The position numbers and the translations under genes were made by a program. A DNA stretch of 25,267 nt from a virus. Position 1 is the stretch's first letter, and the number at the start of each line of letters is the position of its first letter. Shown in pieces: positions 1 through 8,800 of this stretch. Where the stretch lies: positions 1 to 25,267 of IMG/VR virus record IMGVR_UViG_3300009451_000193; one strand, written 5' to 3'. The notes under the pieces were generated by a model. That model had not been told where the DNA came from. It ran no database searches and saw only the letters and a list, made by a program, of their open reading frames with translations.

Positions 1-1262
1 CCGGCGTAAAAGGCGGAACAGTAATCAGTTCCCCACCCGTTTTCAACAATATCAGCGTCGCTGATCTCGCCACCGTCAATGGTGCATTTCTGAATATGAA
101 CAACGTCGCCGGATGCGTATATGCGTCCACAGATGAACACTATCTCGTCATCATCGGCCACTGTCACAGGGAACACGTACCATGTTCGATCAGCAAGTTC
201 TTCTTTAGTACAAGTGTCTGATACCGTCTCGTAATAGTCAAGCGTGCCATAACCAGTCCTGTCCAGAATATAGATTTCGATGTCGTCATCAAAGAAGGCC
301 GTGATGAACAGCCAGGTGTCGTTGACCGCCCCCCAAATCGGAATAATGTCAGTGGCCCCGTCGTTGAGCGTGTGCCACGTCCACGTCTCGCCATTATCAT
401 CAGTGGTGGCAAACCATCCGCCATCAATTGTCCCGTCGCTGTATCCGCCAATGACAATGATTTCATCGTCGTCGCCCAGGACTTGGATAAAATCAACGTC
501 AGCCACGGTCGGGGCCGGAGATTGAGTAAAGTCGTCCGGCGGGTCATCGGCGGGTGACACGTCGTTCCAACTGCCCCCATTGTTGGTTGACAGTTCGACT
601 ACCCCCTGCTTTACCCGCCAGCGATTGCCGGCAGTAGTCAGGTGGCCGTGGCTGTAGTCGTCCCCAAAGGTGACAATGGTTGAGTTGCCGACAACATCAA
701 GGTCAGTTACCCACGATGACAGATTGCTTTCGCTCAGGCCGGAAACGGCCTTGACCGCAAAGTACACTCTCGGCGGAGAATTGGTATCGAAGTTCACAGT
801 ATGGGTGTAGCCGGTAGTTTTCGTAATCAGGGTGGCATTTGTCCCGACGTTGTCGGTGGCCCAATAGACCTCGTACTGAGTGGCCCCCACCGAACCAGAC
901 CAACGGATTGTCCATTGCCTGGTCGTGCAATCACCGTCAGCGGAAGCCAGGGGAGGATTGGGAATACCAGTTCCGCCACCGGCATAATCGCCTTGCGAAA
1001 CCTGCGGGAGCAAATCGGTCAGCAGGAAACGCCCGGACTCGGAACGTTCATATAGTTGGCGCACCTTGCAGAACAAGCCAACTTTCAGCACATCCTTGTT
1101 GATGTGATTGGCGATAATAACGTTGGTGATAATTTTTCTGGCAGAGCCAGCCAGCCGCACGTGAACGTAATCGGGGAACACGGCGGCGATCACCCCGTCG
1201 TAGGGATGGTCTTTCGGCTTGCGGGTCATCTCGCCCAGGATTTCAGAAGGAGAACGGTTCAT
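1..1262 (-). CDS. Baseplate/tail fibre-like protein with OB-like, FnIII and Asp-box propeller regions (partial, C-terminus missing)
   Basis: An open frame starts at the ATG at 1262-1260, which overlaps the TGA of the hub gene (ATGA), and runs off the left edge without a stop (about 420 residues seen). Residues 20-90 contain a small beta-rich unit (VHVRLAGS and similar strands) that could be an OB-fold like those of tail-tip spike proteins. Residues 100-180 look like a fibronectin type III domain (core around YEVYWAT and YFAVKAVSG). From about 195 the sequence becomes a beta-propeller-like region with two Asp-box (BNR) motifs, STNNGGSW at 225-232 and TTDDNGETW at 286-294. FnIII and Asp-box propellers are common in phage tail-tip and host-surface-binding proteins. 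The place directly after the hub and the translational coupling support a baseplate or fibre role. Enzyme activity such as sialidase cannot be claimed: Asp-boxes are structural, and the catalytic part would lie outside the window. Confidence 0.75.
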   Translation of the reverse strand, partial: MNRSPSEILGEMTRKPKDHPYDGVIAAVFPDYVHVRLAGSARKIITNVIIANHINKDVLKVGLFCKVRQLYERSESGRFLLTDLLPQVSQGDYAGGGTGIPNPPLASADGDCTTRQWTIRWSGSVGATQYEVYWATDNVGTNATLITKTTGYTHTVNFDTNSPPRVYFAVKAVSGLSESNLSSWVTDLDVVGNSTIVTFGDDYSHGHLTTAGNRWRVKQGVVELSTNNGGSWNDVSPADDPPDDFTQSPAPTVADVDFIQVLGDDDEIIVIGGYSDGTIDGGWFATTDDNGETWTWHTLNDGATDIIPIWGAVNDTWLFITAFFDDDIEIYILDRTGYGTLDYYETVSDTCTKEELADRTWYVFPVTVADDDEIVFICGRIYASGDVVHIQKCTIDGGEISDADIVENGWGTDYCSAFYA

Positions 1263-4200
1263 AGAATTACCTGCCTTCGCCCCGACACCCTCATCTCGTC
1301 CTTGCGCCCACTGAGGTCAAACGAAAATTCGGTGTCATCAATAATATAGGTGCCGTTGACATCCTGCCTGGTAGAGACAACTTCGCTGGCATCTTCCGGT
1401 TCTAGCCGGATGTCCGGCAGACTGGCCGCGGACAGTTGGTGAGCGGCCTCCATCGATTGCCGGGCCAGAGCCTTCGCTTCGACGTAGCACGCTTCGGTCG
1501 TCATGATGTCAGGATTTTCTACCAGCGAATAGTACCTGCCAGAAGCCAGGGCTGTTTCGTTGGTGTACGTGGCCCTGGTAAATGCACCCTGCACTTCAAC
1601 GACTGACAGGAAATTACTGGCAGACTTTACCGTTGATGACACCAATGTATCGTCAAGGGCTGGCCCGGTATCGTGTTCGGAGAACCGGCTAATCAGCAAG
1701 TTACCATCGGGCCTGAACACGCCCTTGATATGGCGTTGCTTAACGGTCTTGTTAATAGCGTTCATCATCGTCTGGTTTGGGTCTAGCAATGAGTTCTCAG
1801 GGACTTCGTGCAGCTCAGGCAACCGCACGGCCTCGAATGAGGCATCCTGCCCGGTAGCAAACAAGCCCCAATAGAGGCCGAGTTCGGTGTCGTCCTCAAA
1901 GTGACCGACATAGTTTCCGTCGATGTAGACGATGTACTTTTCGTTCCTGACCGAAATCCGCACGCCATAAGAGTTACCGGGTTCGACGGCAAAGGGGATA
2001 GGGGAATAGTCTCGCCCGGCATTGACTTCGCTCCCCCCGGAGTAACGACGCTTGACCACGTAGGCATTGACCAGACTATCGCTGTCGGCGTAGGTCGCAT
2101 TGGCGACTATCCCCAGGGAAACACAATTGTCGAACGGGTCGTCGTTGTCCGTGGCCCGCACGAACAGCCCGGCCTCACCCCCGTTATCGTCAATGTTGAC
2201 GACGAAATCAATACAGGGGTTTTCCACCGGAGAAGCGTACCCGTTGTAGTAAGAGCCAGCGGTCACGCTGACCGGCCCGTCGTCGTCGATAACAGATCGG
2301 AACTCAGTCTGCGTAAACCCGTACCACGCATGTCGCTCGAATATTTCCTCAAGCGTCGGGTCGCGCAAGGCGTCGGCTGCTTTGGCATCCCAAAAGTGGA
2401 CGGTGTTGTTCCAGTTTCGGATATGGTCTTTACCGGGATACAGCACATCCCATTGGATACCGGCGTGCCCGCGGCCCACAAGCCCGAACTTCCCGGCCCC
2501 GAAATGACCGGAATTATAGGAGAAGGCTTTGTACCATCGCTGCTTTGGATTTGTGCCGGTAGGATAGGCCCGGTAGAAGCAATGGATAGTGCCACCTAAG
2601 ACCTGCAACCGCATGTCGATGGGTCGCCCTGATTGAATGCCGGCAGTATAAGCGTTGGAGGTCGGGGCATGATGCGCCACGGCCTTGTGTACCCAAGCCT
2701 CGTCAGCCTGCCAGTTCTCATTGCTCTCGTCAAAGTCAGACAGGTACAGGTAGAATCTACCGGCTCCCGAATTGCGGTCAACGGTAAAGCTGCCGTAATC
2801 CGGTCGGTCATGCACTAAAGTGTTCCAGTATCTACCGGCCTGGTCGCCAAGACTTGAGCCACGGCCAGGTTGGTCGCCAAGCCCAAAGAAGCTGTTGGCT
2901 TCCCAGGCGAAGACGTACTTCTTTCCGCCGCCATTACCGTCAAGCGGGTCATTGACAGACCGGCAGATCAGACCGGCCATACACGATTCCTGATAGACCT
3001 CATTCCAGACTGAGCCTTCGTGCGACCAGTCTATTTTCTGGATAAGCCCGTTGACGCGGGTCAGGGCCGTGGATACCACGTTGCCGTCGAGGGCGGTAAA
3101 GGTAGCATTGCCGTAATTGATATTGTCACCGAAGCGCACGGAAGATTGAACCATTCCGTCGATACGGGGTTCTAGTGTAATCCAGCTTATATCAGAGAAG
3201 AAGGTGCCGCGCTTTCTTGGTTGCTCTTCGGCAATGGCCCCAGGCCCGCCATACTCGCCCGGTGGCAAATCAATGTCGCCACCCCCGGTCATCGCCCACG
3301 GAGAGGCTTCCATCGCGTAAATGAGTTTGCCTTCAAGGTCTGGATATTGGCCGGAGAAGAAGATACCGGGCCAGTCCGCTTTGTTCAGGAGCCACCACCC
3401 ATTCTGATAAGCTACCCCGTCGGGGATAGCCGGCGCATTGTCCACGGTTTCACTGTTGATTATTTTGGACGTGGCGGTAGCTCCAGGGTCAGTAGGCTCA
3501 ATGACTGCCGAAGTCAGGGGGAACATATCGTCAATCACTTCGGATTTCGTCGCCATCAACGGGAACTCGGCCCTGAACGATAATGGGGTGCTGTTTGCCC
3601 GACTAGCCAGGGTGAACTGGTTGCTGGACATATCAATGAACCCGCGGGCTATTTGAACTACGTCGCCAGCCTTGCCGTAATAGATACGGACAAGGTTGCC
3701 TTCGGCAATCAGGGGTTCGTTAAAGTAGGCTTCCCCGTCACTAAGATTGATTGTACCTGACAGGCTCCACCGATTCGTCCGGGACAACTTGTAACTGCCG
3801 GCAGACAAATCGAGAAAAAGTTTTTGGGCTTCCGGGACATCGCACAGCAGAGCCGCCGGGTTCGATTGGCTAACCGCCGTGTACCCAATGGCGTACAGAT
3901 ACTTTAGCCCCGACTCTCCGGTTACGGCCACGATGGAAGCCGATGAGTAGTCGGGGGCAGTCCCTACGTGCCGGTATTGTGTCAGGTAACGCCCGTCGCC
4001 GGACACGACTGCGTAAACGGTTTCGGAGAAGCGGGGTAGGTGTTCGCTCCCGTAAATCTGTTCGGTGTCGGCTGGTTCTTCCATCCGTACCCAGGTCACG
4101 ATGTTGCGGCCATCCACGGCGCTGCCCCGGCAAAAGCCGTCTACCCACAGTTGGTTATCTTCCTCAAAATCGGCATCGTCATTATCGAACACGCGCTCCC

Positions 4201-5062
4201 ATAATCCACTCAGCCGGTGATACAGGAAGCCGGATATACTTTGCGTGTGAACGGTGTATGCCTTGCGGAACCAGAAGCGAAGGGAGACAGTGACCAGAAC
4301 GGTATCGTCATCTACCTTGCTGACGGAAATCCCCCCATTGGGGCGAAAACCCCATTGCGCCTCGACGTCGGCAGAACCGGCGTCGCTGCGAGGCCCGTCC
4401 TTGAGGCAATGCGCGTCGGCGTGCGTGTGGAACATAAAGCCGGTATCTTGCTGCCACCCGCCGGAATTGTAAATCCTGATGATGTCAGCCCCGTAGACAT
4501 CCTTATGCCAGGACGATAGCCCCGACTCGACAAGGTTATTCCTCAACACAAAGACTTCATTCACCTCGCATGAGGCTATCTGCATTGCATCGTCAGCCGA
4601 GAAAGCGGCCACCTGCCCTGTCCCGGTAAATGCTCCCGCCAAAGAAAAGTTCGTGTACCATAGCGACCCGTCAGTTTTGAAGGCGTACACCTGGAAATAA
4701 GTTCCCCCGAACGCACAAGCCACCGCCCCCCCGAATGACGCGCCGCTGTTGGCCGACCAATCGGGAGAGACGAACCCAGGGTAAACAGTCGCATCCCATA
4801 GAGTGTCCCATGTTTCAGGAGCATCCAGGTCATCGCCGGTGATAGCCGCAACCTGCAAATTCCCATTCGCCATAACCCGCGCCCTGAACAGGATAGTCCC
4901 GTCGGTAGATGTACAGGCATCATGGCCGTGAGCGTAAGTCGTAGCTCCGCCGGCAACCTTCTGATTCCAGTACGGGAAGAACTGCTCGACGGTAATGTAG
5001 GAATATGGGGTTCGCTTGAGCGAGTTCATTTCCGTTTCAAGGGTGGCCGGCAGAGTTATCAT
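1259..5062 (-). CDS. Tail hub / tail-associated protein with inserted LamG-like domains
   Basis: A 1267-residue protein encoded after the tape measure and distal-tail genes, the usual place of the tail hub (Tal). Residues 30-420 are beta-rich with many W/Y/G strands, resembling a propeller. Residues 430-510 (strands such as RWSLSGTINL and NLVRIYYG) and 1090-1267 (NAINKTVKQRHIKGVFRPDG and the C-terminal FDLSGRKDEMRVSGR) look like the two halves of a hub core. Between them are two concanavalin/LamG-like regions. The first is at about 620-885 (IDMRLQVLGGTIHCFY, GKFGLVGRGHAGIQWDVL). The second is at about 915-1085 (VRISVRNEKYIVYIDGNYVG, ending ASFEAVRL). Such domains often bind glycans, which fits host recognition. 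The start ATG overlaps the stop of the zinc-ribbon gene, with GGAGAGGG upstream. The role is inferred mainly from position and fold-like patterns. Confidence 0.7.
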   Translation of the reverse strand: MITLPATLETEMNSLKRTPYSYITVEQFFPYWNQKVAGGATTYAHGHDACTSTDGTILFRARVMANGNLQVAAITGDDLDAPETWDTLWDATVYPGFVSPDWSANSGASFGGAVACAFGGTYFQVYAFKTDGSLWYTNFSLAGAFTGTGQVAAFSADDAMQIASCEVNEVFVLRNNLVESGLSSWHKDVYGADIIRIYNSGGWQQDTGFMFHTHADAHCLKDGPRSDAGSADVEAQWGFRPNGGISVSKVDDDTVLVTVSLRFWFRKAYTVHTQSISGFLYHRLSGLWERVFDNDDADFEEDNQLWVDGFCRGSAVDGRNIVTWVRMEEPADTEQIYGSEHLPRFSETVYAVVSGDGRYLTQYRHVGTAPDYSSASIVAVTGESGLKYLYAIGYTAVSQSNPAALLCDVPEAQKLFLDLSAGSYKLSRTNRWSLSGTINLSDGEAYFNEPLIAEGNLVRIYYGKAGDVVQIARGFIDMSSNQFTLASRANSTPLSFRAEFPLMATKSEVIDDMFPLTSAVIEPTDPGATATSKIINSETVDNAPAIPDGVAYQNGWWLLNKADWPGIFFSGQYPDLEGKLIYAMEASPWAMTGGGDIDLPPGEYGGPGAIAEEQPRKRGTFFSDISWITLEPRIDGMVQSSVRFGDNINYGNATFTALDGNVVSTALTRVNGLIQKIDWSHEGSVWNEVYQESCMAGLICRSVNDPLDGNGGGKKYVFAWEANSFFGLGDQPGRGSSLGDQAGRYWNTLVHDRPDYGSFTVDRNSGAGRFYLYLSDFDESNENWQADEAWVHKAVAHHAPTSNAYTAGIQSGRPIDMRLQVLGGTIHCFYRAYPTGTNPKQRWYKAFSYNSGHFGAGKFGLVGRGHAGIQWDVLYPGKDHIRNWNNTVHFWDAKAADALRDPTLEEIFERHAWYGFTQTEFRSVIDDDGPVSVTAGSYYNGYASPVENPCIDFVVNIDDNGGEAGLFVRATDNDDPFDNCVSLGIVANATYADSDSLVNAYVVKRRYSGGSEVNAGRDYSPIPFAVEPGNSYGVRISVRNEKYIVYIDGNYVGHFEDDTELGLYWGLFATGQDASFEAVRLPELHEVPENSLLDPNQTMMNAINKTVKQRHIKGVFRPDGNLLISRFSEHDTGPALDDTLVSSTVKSASNFLSVVEVQGAFTRATYTNETALASGRYYSLVENPDIMTTEACYVEAKALARQSMEAAHQLSAASLPDIRLEPEDASEVVSTRQDVNGTYIIDDTEFSFDLSGRKDEMRVSGRRQVIL

Positions 5063-5241
5063 TTACCCTCTCCGCAATCAAGACAGATTGAGGTGGTGCG
5101 GCCGTTGCCGGTGCGGTTTATTCGGTGTTCGGTTTTTGTCCGGCAGGTGTGGCAGTACACCAGGTAAATACATGGGTACTGTGCTGCCGGAGTTTGTTCC
5201 AGTAGTTTTTGGCTTGCGTCTGATAGCTGCTGCTTGGTCAT
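5059..5241 (-). CDS. Small zinc-ribbon protein in the tail operon
   Basis: A 60-residue protein with two CxxC knuckles (CHTC near residue 30 and CLDC near 53), a classic zinc-ribbon spacing, preceded by a short helical N-terminus. Its ATG overlaps the stop of the upstream distal-tail gene and its own stop overlaps the hub start, so the three genes are translationally coupled. GGAG lies 8 bases before the start. I do not recognise a family. A coupled position inside the tail-tip genes suggests a small structural or assembly factor; a regulatory nucleic-acid-binding protein is an alternative. The cysteine pairs and overlaps are seen directly, and the function is unknown. Confidence 0.7.
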   Translation of the reverse strand: MTKQQLSDASQKLLEQTPAAQYPCIYLVYCHTCRTKTEHRINRTGNGRTTSICLDCGEGK

Positions 5242-5681
5242 GATAAAATCTCCGTTAGTTTTACGTTTACATCAAACACGCCATTGCAATATCCGGCGAT
5301 GTTTGCTGCTACATGTGGTATTCTTAAGAGCGGTCCATCAACCAAAACAGAATAGGTAATAGCACCATCGCCTGTCACTGTATACGAATCAGTTTCTTCA
5401 TCGTAGGTGAGTGAGGTGTCGTAATCAGTAAAGTTGACGCCGAGCGTTGAAAACGCCGTCATTAAATCGCTCCATGTTCCCCACGTATTGTCGGGTGGAG
5501 TGTTGATGTACACCTTGAGTTTGAAATTCCACTCTTGCGGCGCAGCCCCAAAATCCTGTATAATGGTTTTGCGGGTCAGCCCCAAGGTATGAACCCTCAA
5601 TCTATCGTAGGCTGGTTGATAACCTTCAGCGTACACTTTGTACTTTTTATTATTCAATAAGACATAATTGTTAGCAGTCAT
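5238..5681 (-). CDS. Distal tail (Dit)-like protein
   Basis: A 147-residue, beta-rich protein encoded immediately after the tape measure gene, where siphophages encode the distal tail protein that caps the tail tube and carries the hub. The sequence has an N-terminal strand set (NNYVLLNNKKYKVY), a stretch with conserved-looking RLRVHTLGLTRK, and a C-terminal GVFDVNVKLTEIL strand. It is shorter than canonical Dit proteins (usually 200 or more residues), so it would match only the N-terminal ring domain. A GGGGAAG ribosome binding site precedes the ATG and is partly enclosed in a small hairpin (5685-5698). The identity is inferred from order and length; a minor tail protein of another kind is possible. 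Confidence 0.55.
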   Translation of the reverse strand: MTANNYVLLNNKKYKVYAEGYQPAYDRLRVHTLGLTRKTIIQDFGAAPQEWNFKLKVYINTPPDNTWGTWSDLMTAFSTLGVNFTDYDTSLTYDEETDSYTVTGDGAITYSVLVDGPLLRIPHVAANIAGYCNGVFDVNVKLTEILS

Positions 5682-5713
5682 AAGCTTCCCCAGGGAAGAA
5701 AGGATTTAGCATA

Positions 5714-5842
5714 ATGGATACCTTGAAACACATTACCCCGGAAGGGTACGATTTTTTAGGCAGTCTGTGTGGATGCATTTTAATGTTAAGTGCTATCATG
5801 GTAGGATTATTTGCTCCAAAGTCATGGAGACAAAAGGACTAA
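5714..5842 (+). CDS. Small single-pass membrane protein on the opposite strand (putative)
   Basis: A 42-codon ORF on the plus strand, opposite to all its neighbours. It starts at ATG 5714 after AAGAAAGG (about 10 bases upstream) and ends in TAA at 5840-5842, overlapping the tail end of the tape measure gene by 4 bases. The product starts MDTLKHITPEGYDF, continues with a hydrophobic segment of about 21 residues (LGSLCGCILMLSAIMVGLFA) and ends with a basic tail (PKSWRQKD), the layout of a one-helix membrane peptide. It fills the only gap over 150 bases in the tail module. An AT-rich stretch upstream (TTGTAC 5638-5643, CATAAT 5663-5668, 19-base spacing) could be a weak promoter. It could be a holin-, antiholin- or exclusion-type peptide, or chance. 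Confidence 0.4.
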   Translation: MDTLKHITPEGYDFLGSLCGCILMLSAIMVGLFAPKSWRQKD

Positions 5843-8800
5843 TAAGCACTATTAAAATCCTCGACGTGGACAAAGCCTGCTTCACGCAGGCTGTCTCCGT
5901 CAATGACGATGCTCCCGCCAGTTGTTAGCGACGAAGCAATGGCAGTCAGTAGCACGACAACCATATCCATCTGAGCATCGTTACCGCCACTGCGAAGAAC
6001 GAGCGCACCATTACTTGGCACAACGTATTCTTCCTGCCCGTACTCTGACAGCATTGCCAGAGTTGGGGTAGTAACCGACCCACCATTTGCGTGCAAGGCC
6101 GGCTTATCGATGTCACCAGCGTCAGCCGGCGCTCCTACACCTTCATACGGGCCTGTTTGCGGCGAACCCTGAGTTTGGTCTTGCCCGCCAGTGCCATCCA
6201 TGATTTTCTTGAATTCTTCGGAGTATCGAGCAAGCTCGTCGGCAAGACCTATAGCGGCCTGGTGCATAGCTCCTAATTCAGGGACAGATTTGACTGCCTC
6301 GTCATACCCCCTCGCCATGTAAAAAGCGTATTTCTGAGAGGCGTCGGCGGTTTCACGTTGCCAGCCAAGAATGATTTCATCCTGCTCTGCTATTAGTCTC
6401 GCTCGTTCAAGAGCTTGCTCATCCCACCCGACCTTAATATCGTTAATCTCAACTTCGCGTGCATGTTTTGTTTCGATGTACTCTGTTTCTCTAGCGTAAT
6501 AAGCGACTTGGTTATCGTTCTGCAGAGTCATGATGTCGAGTTGTTCTTGGATAAATTCACGTTGCTTTGCACGAGATTCGTCACCAAGTTCACTATTCTG
6601 CATCCAATATTCATAGCTGAGTCGCATTTGTTCTTCTTGGAGAACGCGCATTTCCTCGAAGCGTTCTTTAGCCAGGTCAAGGTCTTTAACATCCCAATTA
6701 TATTTTACAGTCGCCCTGTCCTCGGCGGTACTCAAGTCCTGTCGTTGCCAGTTCTGCTGAACGTTCATCCGTTCCTGTTGGCGTTTGAGTTTTATTCGGT
6801 CACGCCCGGTTGAATAACGGATCGCTTCTTCCATGTCCTCTGCGGCCCAGCCAAATTGTGTCTCAGACCTGTAGCCCTGCTTCGCAAAATCTTGGAGTTG
6901 CCAATCGCGCTGTATCTCCATGCGCTGTTCCTGAATGGCAAAGTCCTCGCGCTGATATTTGCCTTGCAGGTCGAAGATTTTTTTCTGAATTTCATACTGG
7001 GCCTGATAGTTCTTTTTGCTTAGTTCAGCCTGTTTGTCAGCTTGATCTAATTGCCATTCCATTTGGGCTTTAGTGAGAGCAAATTGGCGTTGCCCCAGGT
7101 CGAAATCGTCTTGGCGTTTTTGCTGTCTTACATCCCAGAAATTGTTTTCAAGGTCAATGCTTTCTTTTTGCCATTGAAGTTGCTGTTCCAATTGCCCACC
7201 AGACCATGATGTTTGCACTCCACCACCAGGCATAGTTACACTTGTCTGAGTGCCGAGTTTCAGGGATACATCATATTGCCGGCGTTCATCTTCAATGTCT
7301 CTTAATTCTTGCTGGTATTTCGGAGCCCACGGTTGTTCCTGACTCATCGTAGCCATCCCACCAAGACCAGAGGCGTATGCGGCACTAGACCATGTGTATT
7401 GATTACTCATGGTGAGCTGCGCCATATAGTTCTGGGCAGCACTTGCGTTTGACTGCATTATGGAATCGTACTGCACGGCATACTGACCTATTTGGGAAAC
7501 ATCATTAAAACCGGCATGTTGCAGTTGGGGCGATGTAGCAGAAATTGCGCTGGTAATCTGTGGCAATTTGGTTACGTCTATATTGCTAAGGAACTCTATT
7601 GCTTCAAGACCTTTATTGCCGCCTGGGGCAAAGCCAAACATCTGAGGAGCCTGGGAAATATACGCATCGAATGCTTTTGATATCTGGTCGGCATCTAGTC
7701 CGGCTTCGGCAAAATTACCGGCAATCTTGACAAGCGTATCAGCGGAACCACGATAATTCGCATCGAGTTTCTCTTTTGTTATGGTACCGCCGGTTGCGAT
7801 ACCGAACGCTCCCTCAAGTTCACTTATCGCAGGAACGCCTAAGCGTGAGGAGCCATACTGGTCAACGAGTCTTTTGTCGTATCTCAGCCTGTCGTCTATG
7901 CCAGCATCGGATGTCTGTGCTTTTTCCTTTTGTCGTCGTTCTTCCGGGCCATCACCAAACAAAGCCCCAAGCCAGCCGTGTTCTTCAAAACGTGACCAGA
8001 AATCAGCTTGTTTTTCATCGCCATCCGCAAACCATTCTTCACTCTTTCCAGTTGACATCCCATAAGCATTTTGCAAACCACGCGTTAAACCAAGACCTAG
8101 TAATGCACCATATTGCCTGCCACGTCTACCCAAATCTGTTTCACCAATAGCTTTTGCGTACTGCCCATGCGCTACCATGTCTTCATCATTAATGAGGCCA
8201 AGTTCGTTTCCTACAAGTGCTGCCTTACCGTAAAGCACCGCAGTAGAAAGACTGGCTGTTTCCTCAGCTGACGCCCAGTCGTCTTTCTTGATTGCGTTGT
8301 AAATACTTCCCCCCAAAGAAATACCACCAGTAACTGCACCGGCTCCAGCAATAAGACCTCCAGCACTGAGAACGCCACTGCCCATTCCAGTTAACCCTTC
8401 GGAGGCAATTCCCTTTACTCCATTGGCCAATAAACCTGGAATCGCTTTTGTATTTACGCCAAGCATGTTTGCCCCAAGCAAACCGACAAGCCCATATTGA
8501 ATAGCTTTTCCGCCACCACCAACAAGTCCTGGTAGCCATGCTCTGCTTTCCGGGTCCTGATTGTAGTAACGCGCCATCATCGCAGTAGGCGTGAGCCGAT
8601 TTACAGCTTCGCCTATAGCAATTTCATAATTCGTTTTCGCCGCTATGTCTGCTTGATATGTTTTTACATCCTCGCCTACACTGGGTGCGCCGAGGGCGGA
8701 ATTAGCCTGTGCTTCTATAAACTTGGATCTGAGATACATCTGCCGCTTGTCCTCAAGTGGCTGACCAATCATATAATTCAACTGCATCATATTCTGCATG

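Noticed and set aside
703-930. Separate small minus-strand ORF near the left edge
   Set aside because: It is out of frame with the long open frame that starts at 1262 and runs to the edge, which carries the FnIII and Asp-box patterns.
5685-5698. Hairpin CTTCCC/GGGAAG at the distal-tail gene start as a riboswitch or terminator
   Set aside because: Only 5-6 pairs with a tiny loop and no T-run; at most a weak cover of the ribosome binding site.
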